Source of the DNA: Pseudomonas sp. AN-1
Lineage (GTDB): Bacteria > Pseudomonadota > Gammaproteobacteria > Pseudomonadales > Pseudomonadaceae
Length of the DNA stretch: 64,000 nucleotides
NCBI RefSeq assembly: GCF_034057115.1
Contig: NZ_CP139195.1
Span: forward strand, 4,216,001-4,280,000
Direction of reading: 5' to 3'
This document shows, piece by piece, positions 29,465 through 38,679 of the stretch. The translations under genes were made by a program, and so were the position numbers. The notes beneath the pieces are model-generated. The model made no database searches. It had not been told where the DNA came from and saw nothing but the letters and a program-made list of their open reading frames with translations. The stretch's first letter is position 1; each line of letters starts with the position of its first letter.

Positions 29465-30627
29465 AGGGCATTCCTGAGTCGTTGCAGGTGGGCGACCTGG
29501 CGGGTGAACTGGGCGGCATCGATGCGCTGCTCGCCGAGCGGACGCATGGCCTGGCCGATCTGGCTGGGCGTGAGGCGGGCGAGACGGCCGAGCAACTGCC
29601 ACTGTTCGGTGACCGGCAGGCGCTCGAAGCCGGGGTGGCGCTGGCGGGCGCGCTGGCGCACCTCGGCCTGCAGGCGGGCGAGCAGGGCGGCGTGGCCGCT
29701 CTGCCGGCAGAGGAAATCGGCGCTGGCCTGCAGGTGCTCGCCGAGCTGGCGGCGCGCCGGTGGCGGGTCGGCCTGCAGCGGGCCGTGGCGCAGGCCGAAG
29801 CGCCAGAGCAGCAGGGCGACCAGCAGGGCGAGGGCTGCCAGCGCCTCGGGGAAGTGGCGCAGCAGCAGGGACGGCAGGGATTCGCTGGCGAGGCGCTGGA
29901 GCAGCACGACCTGGCTGTCCTGGGTCAGGTACCAGAGCAGCCAGGCGTGGTCGTGCTCGCCGATGTGGCTGTTGCGCCACAGGTTGCCGTCGCTGAGCAC
30001 GGTGACCAGGCCGTCGCCGTGGCCGAGTTGCAGCAGGTGGGTGGCCCTGGCGCTGTTGGCCCAGGCATGGGCGCGGTTGCCGGCGTCCTCGAGGTGGTAG
30101 CGGGTATCGAAGGCGAAGTAGGCCGGCGCCTGTTCGTTCTCCAGGTACAGCTTGGTCAGCTCGGGCCAGGGCTCCTCGGCGGCGGTTTCCGGCGTCTCCG
30201 CCAGGCTGGCGCTGGGCAGGCGGTGCACCTGCAGCAGGTCGAGCAGCAGGTCGTCGCTGCGCTGGCGCTGTTCGTTCCAGTTGGCCTGGGCGATCACCAG
30301 CAGGTGGCCGCCGGCGGCGGCCCAGTCGAGCAGGCGCTGGTTCTGGGCGGCGGTCAGTTCGCGGCGCGGGCCGAGCAGCACCAGGGTGTGGCCGGCGGGC
30401 GGGGTGTCTTCGAGCACCCCGGCCAGGCTGTCGGCGCGGCCGACTTCGACCTGGCGCTGGCGCAGGAAGCGCTCGGCGGCCAGCCAGGGATTGCTGCGCG
30501 CCTCCGGCGCCGGGCCGAGTTCGACGCTGCGCCACTGCGGGTCGAGGTTGCCGAGCAGCAGGAAGGCCAGCGCGGCGAGCAGCGACAGGCCGGCGAGAGC
30601 GCCCCACAGGCGTTGGCGGGAGGTCAT
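29461..30627 (-). CDS. DUF4350 domain membrane protein
   Basis: This 388-residue protein has an N-terminal membrane helix (residues 9-25), a periplasmic DUF4350 domain of the ThuA/GATase-like type (LLDWAAAGGHLLVIAQ; VTVLSDGNLWRN), a second membrane helix near residue 265 and a cytoplasmic Arg-rich helical tail. Function is unknown, but the family nearly always accompanies MoxR and DUF58. It overlaps both neighbours by four bases. Confidence 0.82.
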
Positions 30628-32207
30628 GGGGTCACCTCCGCGCTGCGGGCGCGGCTGTTCAGTTCCAGCGCGCGCCAGGCGGCGCACAGCTCGGGGCCGA
30701 GTTCGGCCGGCGGCGGGCGACTGCCGTAGGCGAGCGCCTGCCAGGCCTGCAGCAGGCGGGCGGCGAAGCGCGCCAGCGGTGCATCGTCGAGGCGCTGCAG
30801 CAGCACCAGCACCTCGCCCTCGGTGTGTGCCGGGGTCAGCGGCAGGCGGCGCTGGTGCAGCAGGTGGCTGAGCAGGCCGCGATAGAGCAGGCCGAGAGCG
30901 GCGCGCGGGTCGTGCGGCCACAGCTGCTCGACGCTGGCCGGCAGGTCGTCCGGCAGGCTGCGCGGATCGACGGCCAGGCCGAACAGCTCGACCGGCGTTT
31001 CCGCCGCGGGCGTCTCGGCGGCCGGAGCGCGGCGGACGAACAGCGCCAGCCAGTCGCGATAGCGCCAGACCAGCACGGCGATGCCGCCGGCCAGCAGGCT
31101 CCACAGCAGCGCCTCGAGGAGTTCGGCGAAGCCGCCGGTCCAGGCCGGCGGCGCATCGGGCAGGGAGCGGTCCGCCGCGTCGGGCTGGTCGGTATCCGGC
31201 CAGCCCCAGTCGAGGCGCTCCTCGTGGCGGCGGAACGGCGGCGCGTCGAGCAGGGCGTGGATCTCGCGCTGCGCCTCGGCGCTGCTCAGCGGCTGGTGGG
31301 TGAGGCGCGGCGCCTCGGGCCCTGCGGCGTCCGTCACCGGCAGCGGGCAGGCGGCGCTCTCCAGGACTGCCGCGGCAGTTTCGGGCGGCGCCGTTTCGGC
31401 CAGTGCCGTGCGCCCGGGCAGCAGCAGGGCGAGGCCGAGCAGCACCACCAGGCCGGTCTGGCCGAGGCGTTCGAGCAGGCGGCGGAAGGCCAGTTCGAGA
31501 TCCCAGGCCTCCAGCTCGCTGCGCCGGTTGAGGTAGAGGCTGAAGCCGCAGGCGACGTAGACCGGTTCCCAGACCACCAGCACCAGGGCGTAGCAGGCGT
31601 TGCTCAGGTGCTCCAGCCACAGCCATTCCTGCGGCGGGCGCAACACCGCGCTGGCCAGGGTGAGCGGATCGCGGAGCTGTTCGGGGAGCATCAGGTAGAT
31701 CAGCACCAGCAGGCCGGCCCACAGCAGCAGTTCGACGTGCATGCCGAGCAGGGTCAGCCAGCGCGCCACGCCGCTGCGCCGGCCGAGGGCGTGCAGGCGC
31801 TGGCGGCGCGCGCTGCCGCGCAGGTTCTCCAGCTGGGTCAGCGGCAGGGTGAAGCTGCGGCTCAGGCTGAAGCGCCGCCAGGTCAGGCTGGCCAGCAGCT
31901 CGCCGCGCAGCAGCGCGGGCCAGGCGCGCAGGGCCTGGCCGAGGGTCGGCGTGGCGCCGAACAGGGCGCGCGAGAGGATGTGCAGCGGCAGGCGTTCGAA
32001 GGCCGGCTTCAGCCACCAGAACAGCAGCAGGGCGATGCTCGGCTGTTCCCGGAACAGCAGGCCGAGCAGCGCCAGCAGCGGCAGGGTGAGCAGCGCCCAG
32101 CTGCCCAGCAGCAGGCCGGCGTGGCGCTGCACCAGGTGCACGCCCAGGTCGACGGCTTCCCACGCGCTGCGCGGGCGCAGGGCGGCCTCGGCGGCGCTCA
32201 GCGACAT
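30624..32207 (-). CDS. DUF4129 domain multi-pass membrane protein
   Basis: This 527-residue protein has about six membrane segments in its first 270 residues, a variable periplasmic stretch, another helix near residue 365 and a C-terminal DUF4129 domain (LLYRGLLSHLLHQRRLPLTPAHTEGEVL). DUF4129 is typically found fused to transglutaminase or in MoxR operons such as this one. The ATG at 32207 was chosen because the frame above it runs back into the SpoIIM gene's end. A 74-base gap to SpoIIM is the only real gap in the operon. Confidence 0.8.
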   Translation of the reverse strand: MSLSAAEAALRPRSAWEAVDLGVHLVQRHAGLLLGSWALLTLPLLALLGLLFREQPSIALLLFWWLKPAFERLPLHILSRALFGATPTLGQALRAWPALLRGELLASLTWRRFSLSRSFTLPLTQLENLRGSARRQRLHALGRRSGVARWLTLLGMHVELLLWAGLLVLIYLMLPEQLRDPLTLASAVLRPPQEWLWLEHLSNACYALVLVVWEPVYVACGFSLYLNRRSELEAWDLELAFRRLLERLGQTGLVVLLGLALLLPGRTALAETAPPETAAAVLESAACPLPVTDAAGPEAPRLTHQPLSSAEAQREIHALLDAPPFRRHEERLDWGWPDTDQPDAADRSLPDAPPAWTGGFAELLEALLWSLLAGGIAVLVWRYRDWLALFVRRAPAAETPAAETPVELFGLAVDPRSLPDDLPASVEQLWPHDPRAALGLLYRGLLSHLLHQRRLPLTPAHTEGEVLVLLQRLDDAPLARFAARLLQAWQALAYGSRPPPAELGPELCAAWRALELNSRARSAEVTP

Positions 32208-32281
32208 GCGCGGCTCCGCGGGAGGCTGGCGAGTGGCTCGGTGATCACGACGACTCCCTGTGTTCGGTTCGATCGATCCAG

Positions 32282-33250
32282 TCAGCGGCGGCGCCCGCCG
32301 AGGCCGAAGTAGGCGCCGACCAGCAGCCACAGCGCGATGCCGACGGTGTACTTGACGGTCACCGGAAAGCGGGTGACCGACGACCAGTAGGCCTCGACGA
32401 AGGCGGCGATCAGCAGCAGGCCGATCACTCCGGCGAGCAGGCCGACGCAGCCGCGCGCGGCACTGCGCAGGGCGGCGCGGCGGCTGCGTGGTCCGGGCAT
32501 CAGCAGGGCGCCGCCCAGCTGCAGGCCGGCGGCGCCGGCGAAGGTTATGGCAGTCAGCTCGAAAGCGCCATGGCCGACGACGAAGCCGAGGAAGGTTTCG
32601 TCGTAGCCGATGCGGATCAGGTGGCCGGCGATGGCGCCGATGTTGAGGCCGTTGTAGAGCAGGAAGAACAGCGAGCCGATGCCGAGCAGCAGGCCGCTGG
32701 CGAAGGTTTGGAAGGCGATGCCGATGTTGTTCATGATGTAGTAGCCGAACATCAGCCAGTCGTCGCCGCTGCCGCGCCCGGCCCAGGGGCCGAGGCGGCT
32801 GGAGTCGGGGTCGTACATCAGCTCCATCTTCGCCACCTGCTGCGGTGACAGCAGGCTGTAGATCAGTTCGGGGAACAGGTAGACCAGCAGGCCCATGCCC
32901 AGCAGGCTGCCGTAGAACAGCAGGCTGGCGAGCAGGATGCTGCGCCAGGCGGCGCGCACCTGGCGCGGGAAGCCACCGAGCAGGAAACCGAGCAGGCGCG
33001 GACCGAGGCCGCGAGGGGGGCGGTACAGCTGCTGGTGGGCGCGCAGGACCAGCTGCTGCAGGTATTCGACCAGGTTGGGACTGTAGGCGCGGCTCTGCGC
33101 CAGGGCCAGCTGCTGGCACAGGCGCCGATAGTCGGCGGCGAAGGCGCCGGCCAGGGACTCGAGTGACTTGCCTTGCTCCAGCAGCCTGAGCTGGCCCTCG
33201 AGGGCCTGCCACTGGCTCCGGTGCAGGGCCTCGAACTGCGCCTGTCTCAT
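32282..33250 (-). CDS. Stage II sporulation protein M-like membrane protein
   Basis: This 322-residue protein has a helical cytoplasmic N-terminus of about 100 residues and five or six membrane helices. The SpoIIM-family region is recognised by NNIGIAFQTFASGLLLGIGSLFFLLYNGL and GHGAFELTAI. The organism does not sporulate; in Gram-negative bacteria this family occurs in RDD/MoxR operons. It overlaps the RDD gene by four bases. Confidence 0.85.
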   Translation of the reverse strand: MRQAQFEALHRSQWQALEGQLRLLEQGKSLESLAGAFAADYRRLCQQLALAQSRAYSPNLVEYLQQLVLRAHQQLYRPPRGLGPRLLGFLLGGFPRQVRAAWRSILLASLLFYGSLLGMGLLVYLFPELIYSLLSPQQVAKMELMYDPDSSRLGPWAGRGSGDDWLMFGYYIMNNIGIAFQTFASGLLLGIGSLFFLLYNGLNIGAIAGHLIRIGYDETFLGFVVGHGAFELTAITFAGAAGLQLGGALLMPGPRSRRAALRSAARGCVGLLAGVIGLLLIAAFVEAYWSSVTRFPVTVKYTVGIALWLLVGAYFGLGGRRR

Positions 33251-33954
33251 GGTTCGCCCCGCAGGCCGGCGGCGATGCGCTGCAGGCGCAGCGGGGCCTC
33301 GTCCGGCGACACGCCGAGTACCGGTGCGAGCAGGCCGGCCAGCTCCTCGCGGCGCGCCGGCGACAGCTGGCGCCGGCGCTCGTCGAAGGCGAGCAGGGCG
33401 CGCTGCTCCTCGGCACGCAGGGGGAAGGGCGCCGGCAGCGGCGCCACCGGCTCGCCCGGCAGCGGCGCCGGCGGGCGCTGGCGGTGGATCACCAGGGTGC
33501 CGGCGGCGAGGTCGCCGAGGCGCTGGAAGCGTGGACTGGCCAGGCTGGCGAGCAGGCCGCAGCAGTAGCCCAGCGGCAGCATGTCGACGAAGCGCAGCAG
33601 GTTGCGCAGCAGCGCGGCGCCCCAGCCGACCGGGGTTCCGTCCTCGTGCACCACGCGCAGGCCGAGCAGCTGCTTGCCGGGCGAGCGCCCCTGGTTGAGC
33701 ACTTCGAACAGCACCATGTACCACCAGTTGAGCAGGAACAGCAGGATCAGGCCGAGGCCGACGCCCAGTTCGCCGAGGCGGCCGAGCAGGCTGACGACCA
33801 GCAGCGACAGGGCGGCGCGCAGGACCAGGTCGACGCCGAAGGCGCGGGCGCGCACCAGCGGGCCGGCGGGCGACAGCAGCAGGTCGACCCCCTCCGGGGT
33901 TTCCACCCGCAGGCGGGTGTCCAGCAGCGGGCTGGCGGATGTGGCTGGGGGCAT
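33247..33954 (-). CDS. RDD family membrane protein
   Basis: This 235-residue protein has the RDD signature: an Arg residue in the first helix region (LVRARAFGVDLVLRA) and Asp in RFVDMLPLGYC, with the GRSPGKQLLGLRVVHEDGTPVGW loop between. Three membrane segments are visible and a soluble tail of about 90 residues follows. It is the first gene of the operon that continues with SpoIIM, DUF4129, DUF4350, MoxR and DUF58. Confidence 0.87.
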   Translation of the reverse strand: MPPATSASPLLDTRLRVETPEGVDLLLSPAGPLVRARAFGVDLVLRAALSLLVVSLLGRLGELGVGLGLILLFLLNWWYMVLFEVLNQGRSPGKQLLGLRVVHEDGTPVGWGAALLRNLLRFVDMLPLGYCCGLLASLASPRFQRLGDLAAGTLVIHRQRPPAPLPGEPVAPLPAPFPLRAEEQRALLAFDERRRQLSPARREELAGLLAPVLGVSPDEAPLRLQRIAAGLRGEP

Positions 33955-34051
33955 GGCGGCGGGCTGCTCGGGGCTGGGATTGGCGATGCTAGCGAGGCGC
34001 GGCGGCGCGAGGCAACCGCCTGCGTCCGGGTGCCGCGCGGCGCGGGCGCGT

Positions 34052-34819
34052 TCAGTCGGCGGCCGGCAGCACGCCGAAGATCTCCCGGTACAGCACGCCG
34101 AGCGCCGCCACCGACAGCGGCAGGCTCCAGATCAGGCCGATGCCCAGCGGCAGGGCGCTGACCAGCAGGATCGCGCCGAGCAGCAGGAGCAGGCCGAACA
34201 CCTTGAACCAGTGCTGGCTGATGGCCTGGCGCGAGGCTTCCATGGCCTGCCAGGGGCTCAGGCCGCGCTCGACCACCAGGGCCATGGCCAGTAGGTAGGC
34301 GACGCCCAGATAGATGCCGGGAAGGATCAGCAACAGGGTGCCGAGGTAGACCAGGACGGTGACCAGCATGCCGGTGATGGCCAGCGCCAGGGTATGACCG
34401 AAGTAGCCGAACACCAGACCGACGCCGACCGGTTGCTGCGCCGCCCGGCGGATGCCGATCATCAGGATGCCGGCGAAGAACGGATAGGTGAGCACGCCGA
34501 TCAGCAGGCTGAGCAGCAGTTGTCCCGCCACCCCGGCGAGCAGGCTGTCGTGGCCGATCAGCCCGGCGCCGGCGAGGATGAACGCCAGCACGAAGGCGGC
34601 GGCGAACAGCACCGCGTAGAAGGCCAGGAAGCCGGCGATGATCGGCCACTTGATGCCGCGGGTGTTGCCCCAGGCCTCGCCGAGCAGGCCGCCGATGGAG
34701 AAGTCGTAGCCGCGGGCGAGGGCCTCCTCGATGCTGGGGGCCGGCTGCGCAGGGGCGGGCCTGTGCAGCAGGTCGCTGCGCGGCGGGGCGAACGGATTGG
34801 CGGCGGGGATGCTGTTCAT
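34052..34819 (-). CDS. Multi-pass membrane protein of unknown function
   Basis: This 255-residue protein has a Pro-rich cytoplasmic N-terminus with a NPFAPP motif, then about five to six membrane segments separated by short loops; the C-terminal half includes VERGLSPWQAMEASRQAISQHWFKVFGL, a stretch seen in DUF975-like and related integral membrane families. I can assign no function. It is 97 bases upstream of the RDD operon in the same direction but is probably separately transcribed. Confidence 0.75.
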   Translation of the reverse strand: MNSIPAANPFAPPRSDLLHRPAPAQPAPSIEEALARGYDFSIGGLLGEAWGNTRGIKWPIIAGFLAFYAVLFAAAFVLAFILAGAGLIGHDSLLAGVAGQLLLSLLIGVLTYPFFAGILMIGIRRAAQQPVGVGLVFGYFGHTLALAITGMLVTVLVYLGTLLLILPGIYLGVAYLLAMALVVERGLSPWQAMEASRQAISQHWFKVFGLLLLLGAILLVSALPLGIGLIWSLPLSVAALGVLYREIFGVLPAAD

Positions 34820-35018
34820 GCCAGGGTCCTTGCGAGGCGTGATGGGAACGCCGGGATGCTAGTCGGCCGTCCCGGCCCCGGCAAGGCGGCTGGCGCGCAG
34901 GTGCGCAGCTTTGCGAGCCAGGTCGGCTTTCCCGGTGTGGCGCCGCCGCGTCGCAACGGTCCCGACCGCCGGACGATTCGCGCTAGACTGCGCGCCCCTG
35001 CCAATTGGAGCCGATCCC

Positions 35019-36452
35019 GTGACCGCAAGCATCTTCTGGTACGACTACGAAACCACCGGCATCGACCCGCGCCGCGACCGGCCGCTGCAGGTGGCGGGGA
35101 TCCGTACCGACGAGGCGCTCAACGAGATCGGCGAGCCGCTCAACCTGTATTGCCGGCCGAGCGACGATATCCTGCCGCACCCGATGTCCTGCCTGATCAC
35201 CGGCATCGCCCCCGGCCACCTGGAGCGCCACGGCCTCGGCGAGGCCGAGTTCATGACCCGCCTGCACGCCGAGCTGGCGCGCCCCGGCACCTGCACCGCC
35301 GGCTACAACAGCCTGCGCTTCGACGACGAGGTCACCCGCTACAGCCTGTACCGCAACTTCTTCGATCCCTACGCCCGCGAGTGGCAGGGCGGCAACAGCC
35401 GCTGGGACCTGATCGACCTGCTGCGCAGCGCCTATGCCCTGCGCCCGCAGGGCATCGAGTGGCCGCAGGAGGACGGGCGGGTGACCCTGAAGCTGGAGCG
35501 GCTGACCGCAGCCAACGGCATCGACCACGGCCAGGCCCACGACGCCCTGGCCGACGTGCGCGCCACCATCGCCCTGGCGCGGCTGCTGCGCGAACGCCAG
35601 CCGCGCCTGTACGACTGGTGTTATCAGTTGCGCAGCAAGCAGCGGGTGATGGAACAGATCCGCCTGCTGCAACCGCTGGTGCACATATCCGGGCGCTTTT
35701 CCGCCGAGCGCCATTTCCTCTCCGTGGTAATGCCGCTGGCCTGGCATCCGCGCAATCGCAATGCACTGATCGTCTGCGATCTGCAGGCCGATATCGCCCC
35801 GCTGCTGGAGTTGCCGGCGGAAGTTCTCGCCACGCGCCTGTATACCCGCCGCGAAGAACTGGGCGATGGCGAACTGCCGGTACCGCTGAAACTGGTACAG
35901 ATCAATCGTTGCCCGGTGCTGGCGCCGCTCAAGGTGTTGCGCGAGGAGGACTGCCAGCGCCTGGCGCTGGATATGTCGGCCTGTCTGGATCGGGGCCGCG
36001 TGCTGGAACAGCGGCAGGCGGCATGGCGTGAAAAGTTGCCGGCGATCTATGCGGAAAACGGTTTTGCCGCCAGCGAGGATCCGGAGCAGCGCCTGTATGA
36101 CGGCTTTATTGGCGACCGCGACCGCGGCCTGTGTATCCAGGTGCGCGAAAGTGACCCGGCGCGACTCGCCGAACGCCATGGGCTGTTTGCCGACGAGCGT
36201 CTCGAGGAGTTGCTGTTCCGTTATCGCGCGCGCAACTTTCCGCAGACATTGAGCACGCCCGAACAGCAGCGCTGGCAGGAGTTCTGTCGCCGGCGGCTGA
36301 GCGACAGTCGCGCCGGGGCGCCCAATACCCTGGCCGAGTTCGAACAGGCCGTGACGGAACTGCTGCCGGCCTGCGATCCGCGCCAGCAGGCCCTGCTCGC
36401 GGCCTGGCAGGCCCATGCGCAGGGCTTGCGCCAGCGCTACGCAGTGGCCTGA
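35019..36452 (+). CDS. sbcB: Exodeoxyribonuclease I
   Basis: This 477-residue 3'-5' single-strand DNA exonuclease has a DEDD nuclease domain with Exo I motif YDYETTG (Asp9, Glu11), Exo II around YNSLRFDDE and Exo III HDALADVRATI, followed by the SH3-like and C-terminal ExoI domains. It degrades ssDNA in repair and recombination. The start is GTG at 35019 with TTGGAG nine bases upstream. From roughly 35,640 to the end the codon use is visibly less GC3-biased than the first 600 bases. A perfect 18-base-stem terminator follows. Confidence 0.93.
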   Translation: MTASIFWYDYETTGIDPRRDRPLQVAGIRTDEALNEIGEPLNLYCRPSDDILPHPMSCLITGIAPGHLERHGLGEAEFMTRLHAELARPGTCTAGYNSLRFDDEVTRYSLYRNFFDPYAREWQGGNSRWDLIDLLRSAYALRPQGIEWPQEDGRVTLKLERLTAANGIDHGQAHDALADVRATIALARLLRERQPRLYDWCYQLRSKQRVMEQIRLLQPLVHISGRFSAERHFLSVVMPLAWHPRNRNALIVCDLQADIAPLLELPAEVLATRLYTRREELGDGELPVPLKLVQINRCPVLAPLKVLREEDCQRLALDMSACLDRGRVLEQRQAAWREKLPAIYAENGFAASEDPEQRLYDGFIGDRDRGLCIQVRESDPARLAERHGLFADERLEELLFRYRARNFPQTLSTPEQQRWQEFCRRRLSDSRAGAPNTLAEFEQAVTELLPACDPRQQALLAAWQAHAQGLRQRYAVA

Positions 36453-36477
36453 GCGGCAGCGGGCGGACGATTTCGCG

Positions 36478-36516
36478 GCAATAAAAAACGCCAGCTCGGC
36501 TGGCGTTTTTTATTGC
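36478..36516. terminator. Bidirectional terminator between sbcB and mvaT
   Basis: An 18-base left arm at 36478-36495 (GCAATAAAAAACGCCAGC) pairs perfectly with 36499-36516 around a TCG loop. A6 on the left and T6 on the right give a U-tail in both directions, so it ends both convergent genes. Confidence 0.95.
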
Positions 36517-36536
36517 CCTGCAGGAAGTGCCGGCAA

Positions 36537-36923
36537 TCAGTCGAGGATGGTCGCCCAACTTTCCACGGTATCGTTGCCCCAGGTGGCTTTCCACTCCTTC
36601 AGGGTCTTGTGGTTGCCGCCCTTGGTCTCGATGGTTTCACCGGTGTTCGGGTTCTTGTACTGCTTGACCTTGCGGGTGCGCTTGGCCGGGGCTTCAACTT
36701 TGGCGGCACGGGCCGGGCGGCCGGCCTTGGCAACTTTGCCTTCGGCGTCGAGCAGGGCGAGGATGTCCGGCAGCGACTTGCCATATTCGGCCATCAGTTC
36801 GCGCAGCTTGGCTTCGAAGTCCAGTTCCTTCTGCAGCTTGTCGTCCAGCTTGAGGGCTTGCAGGCGCTCCTGCAGTTGCTTGATGGCAGCTTCGGTCGTG
36901 CGATATTCGTTGATCAGGGACAT
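36537..36923 (-). CDS. mvaT: H-NS family nucleoid protein MvaT
   Basis: This 128-residue xenogeneic silencer has an N-terminal coiled-coil oligomerisation part (residues 1-60), a basic Ala/Lys linker (AGRPARAAKVEAPAKRTRK) and a C-terminal DNA-binding domain, including YKNPNTGETIETKGGNHKTLKEW and ending WATILD. MvaT and MvaU are very similar, so the paralogue could be either. They bind AT-rich DNA and act in place of H-NS in Pseudomonas. The gene is less GC-rich than its surroundings. A good sigma-70 promoter lies about 50 bases upstream. Confidence 0.9.
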   Translation of the reverse strand: MSLINEYRTTEAAIKQLQERLQALKLDDKLQKELDFEAKLRELMAEYGKSLPDILALLDAEGKVAKAGRPARAAKVEAPAKRTRKVKQYKNPNTGETIETKGGNHKTLKEWKATWGNDTVESWATILD

Positions 36924-37281
36924 TGTCTTTTTCCTTGGGAAACGGGTCTGCAGGAACTACGGCGGTGAATGGATAATAGGCACAGCTCAATGCCAAGTAA
37001 ATAGCGCGGAGCGCCTCGCGGAATATTTGGTAAAAATAACGGGCGAAGTTGTCGCGGGCGGGCGGAGATATTGGCGAGGCATGTAGAGGGGGCCTCCGAG
37101 GGCATGGCTTAGTGCCGGGAAAGACAAGTGCGGCAACTCTTGCAAGTTCTCGCATGTATCTGCCGGTGCTGCCGGGCTGCCTTGTCTGCGGCCAACGGGC
37201 GCAAGGCGTGACCGCGGCGCGGCTGTAGTTTTCCGTGCGGCTGGATAGAATGCCCCCTTTCGATGTTTGCGGAGTTACCCC
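36924..37281. other. AT-richer intergenic region between mvaT and purU
   Basis: These 358 bases hold the mvaT promoter on one side and the purU leader on the other. For purU I see a -10-like TAGAAT at 37246-37251 and GGAG at 37271-37274, but no convincing -35. The middle (about 37,010-37,200) has no coding bias in any frame and no hairpin I could find. Confidence 0.5.
36973..37001 (-). promoter_or_regulatory. Sigma-70 promoter of mvaT
   Basis: On the minus strand TTTACT (36996-37001) and TATTAT (36973-36978) are separated by exactly 17 bases. The -10 matches consensus at five of six positions. It lies 50 bases from the mvaT start, and the leader carries AAGGA before the ATG. Confidence 0.6.
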
Positions 37282-38133
37282 ATGCGTACTTTCCGGTTGG
37301 TCATCGCCTGCCCCGACCGCGTCGGCATCGTGGCCAAGGTCAGCAACCTGCTGGCTACCTACAACGGCTGGATCACCGAGGCGAGCCATCATTCGGACCT
37401 GGACAACGGCTGGTTCTTCATGCGCCACGAGATCCGCGCCGACTCGCTGCCGTTCGATCTCGAGGGGTTCCGCCATGCCTTCTCGCCCATCGCCCGCGAG
37501 TTCGGCATGCGCTGGCAGGTCTACGACTCGGCGGTGAAGAAGCGCGTGGTGCTGATGGCCAGCCGCGAATCGCACTGCCTGGCCGACCTGCTGCACCGCT
37601 GGCACAGCGGTGAGCTGGACTGCGAGATCCCCTGTGTGATCTCCAACCACGACGACCTGCGCAGCATGGTCGAGTGGCACGGCATTCCCTACTTCCACGT
37701 GCCGGTCGATCCGAAGGACAAGGCTCCGGCCTTCGCCGAGGTCAGCCGGCTGATCGCCGAGCACCAGGCCGACTGCGTGGTGCTGGCGCGCTACATGCAG
37801 ATCCTGCCGCCGACCCTGTGCCAGGACTACGCCGGGCGGGTGATCAACATCCACCACAGCTTCCTGCCCTCGTTCGCCGGCGCCAAGCCCTACCATCAGG
37901 CGGCCAAGCGCGGCGTCAAGCTGATCGGCGCCACCTGCCACTACGTCACCGAGGAACTGGACGCCGGCCCGATCATCGAGCAGGACGTGGCGCGGGTCAC
38001 CCACCGCCAGCAGGCCGAGGACATGGTGCGCATCGGCAAGGACGTGGAGCGGCGGGTACTGGCCCGCGGGCTACGCTATCACCTGGAGGACCGGGTGCTG
38101 GTGCACGACAACAAGACCGTGGTGTTCGACTGA
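37282..38133 (+). CDS. purU: Formyltetrahydrofolate deformylase
   Basis: This 283-residue enzyme has an N-terminal ACT domain (residues 1-80, beginning RLVIACPDRVGIVAKVSNLL) and a C-terminal formyltransferase-like hydrolase domain with NIHHSFLPSFAGAKPYHQA, which holds the catalytic His, and a late Asp in EELDAGPIIEQD. It hydrolyses 10-formyl-THF to formate and THF, balancing one-carbon pools. The ATG follows GGAG. It is 44 bases upstream of a CBS-domain gene and may be co-transcribed with it. Confidence 0.95.
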   Translation: MRTFRLVIACPDRVGIVAKVSNLLATYNGWITEASHHSDLDNGWFFMRHEIRADSLPFDLEGFRHAFSPIAREFGMRWQVYDSAVKKRVVLMASRESHCLADLLHRWHSGELDCEIPCVISNHDDLRSMVEWHGIPYFHVPVDPKDKAPAFAEVSRLIAEHQADCVVLARYMQILPPTLCQDYAGRVINIHHSFLPSFAGAKPYHQAAKRGVKLIGATCHYVTEELDAGPIIEQDVARVTHRQQAEDMVRIGKDVERRVLARGLRYHLEDRVLVHDNKTVVFD

Positions 38134-38177
38134 CAGGCCACCGCCGCGACCCTTCAAGGAACCAGAGGAGAAACACC

Positions 38178-38600
38178 ATGCTCAAGTCGATCAAGGTGCG
38201 CGACTACATGACCCGCCACCCGGTGACCTTCCGCCCGGACATGGACCTGTTCACCGCCATCAACCGCCTGCTCGAACACGGACTGGCCGGAGCGCCGGTG
38301 CTGGACGCCGAGGGCCAGCTGGTCGGCATCCTGTCCGAGGCCGACTGCCTGCGCGCGATCCTGGCCGGCGCCTACTTCGACGATGCCCACGGTGCCGTCG
38401 GCAGCTTCATGACGGTGGTGCCGGATACCATCGACGCCGATGCCGACATCATCAAGGCCGCCGAAGGCTTCCTGCTCGACCAGCGCCAGCGCCTGCCGGT
38501 GCTCGAGGAGGGCCGCCTGGTCGGCATGCTCAGCCGCCACGACGTGCTGCGCGCGGTCAAGGAGTTCGCCCAGCACGAGAAGGGCAAGTCGAACGACTGA
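38178..38600 (+). CDS. Two-CBS-domain protein
   Basis: This 140-residue cytoplasmic protein is a single Bateman module: CBS1 at about residues 8-62 (VRDYMTRHPVTFRPD...VGILSEADCLRAI) and CBS2 at about 72-130 (VGSFMTVVPDTIDAD...VGMLSRHDVLRAV). Such modules bind adenine nucleotides and regulate partner proteins. No partner domain is attached. The ATG has an AGGAG site upstream. The partner is unknown; purU and the HerA-like ATPase are its neighbours. Confidence 0.9.
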   Translation: MLKSIKVRDYMTRHPVTFRPDMDLFTAINRLLEHGLAGAPVLDAEGQLVGILSEADCLRAILAGAYFDDAHGAVGSFMTVVPDTIDADADIIKAAEGFLLDQRQRLPVLEEGRLVGMLSRHDVLRAVKEFAQHEKGKSND

Positions 38601-38627
38601 ACGACGACCGGCAGGCGCGGCCGGTCG

Positions 38628-38668
38628 CCCGCGGGTGATGGCAGGTCGCGACCGCCATCACCCGCGGG
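38628..38668. repeat. 41-base near-perfect palindrome
   Basis: CCCGCGGGTGATGGC at 38628-38642 is the exact reverse complement of GCCATCACCCGCGGG at 38654-38668. The 11 bases between (AGGTCGCGACC) contain GGTCGCGACC, itself palindromic, so the whole can pair as 20 base pairs with one bulged A. There is no T-tail. It lies 28 bases after the CBS gene and 12 bases before the HerA-like start. Confidence 0.8.
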
Positions 38669-38679
38669 GGAAATGGACC

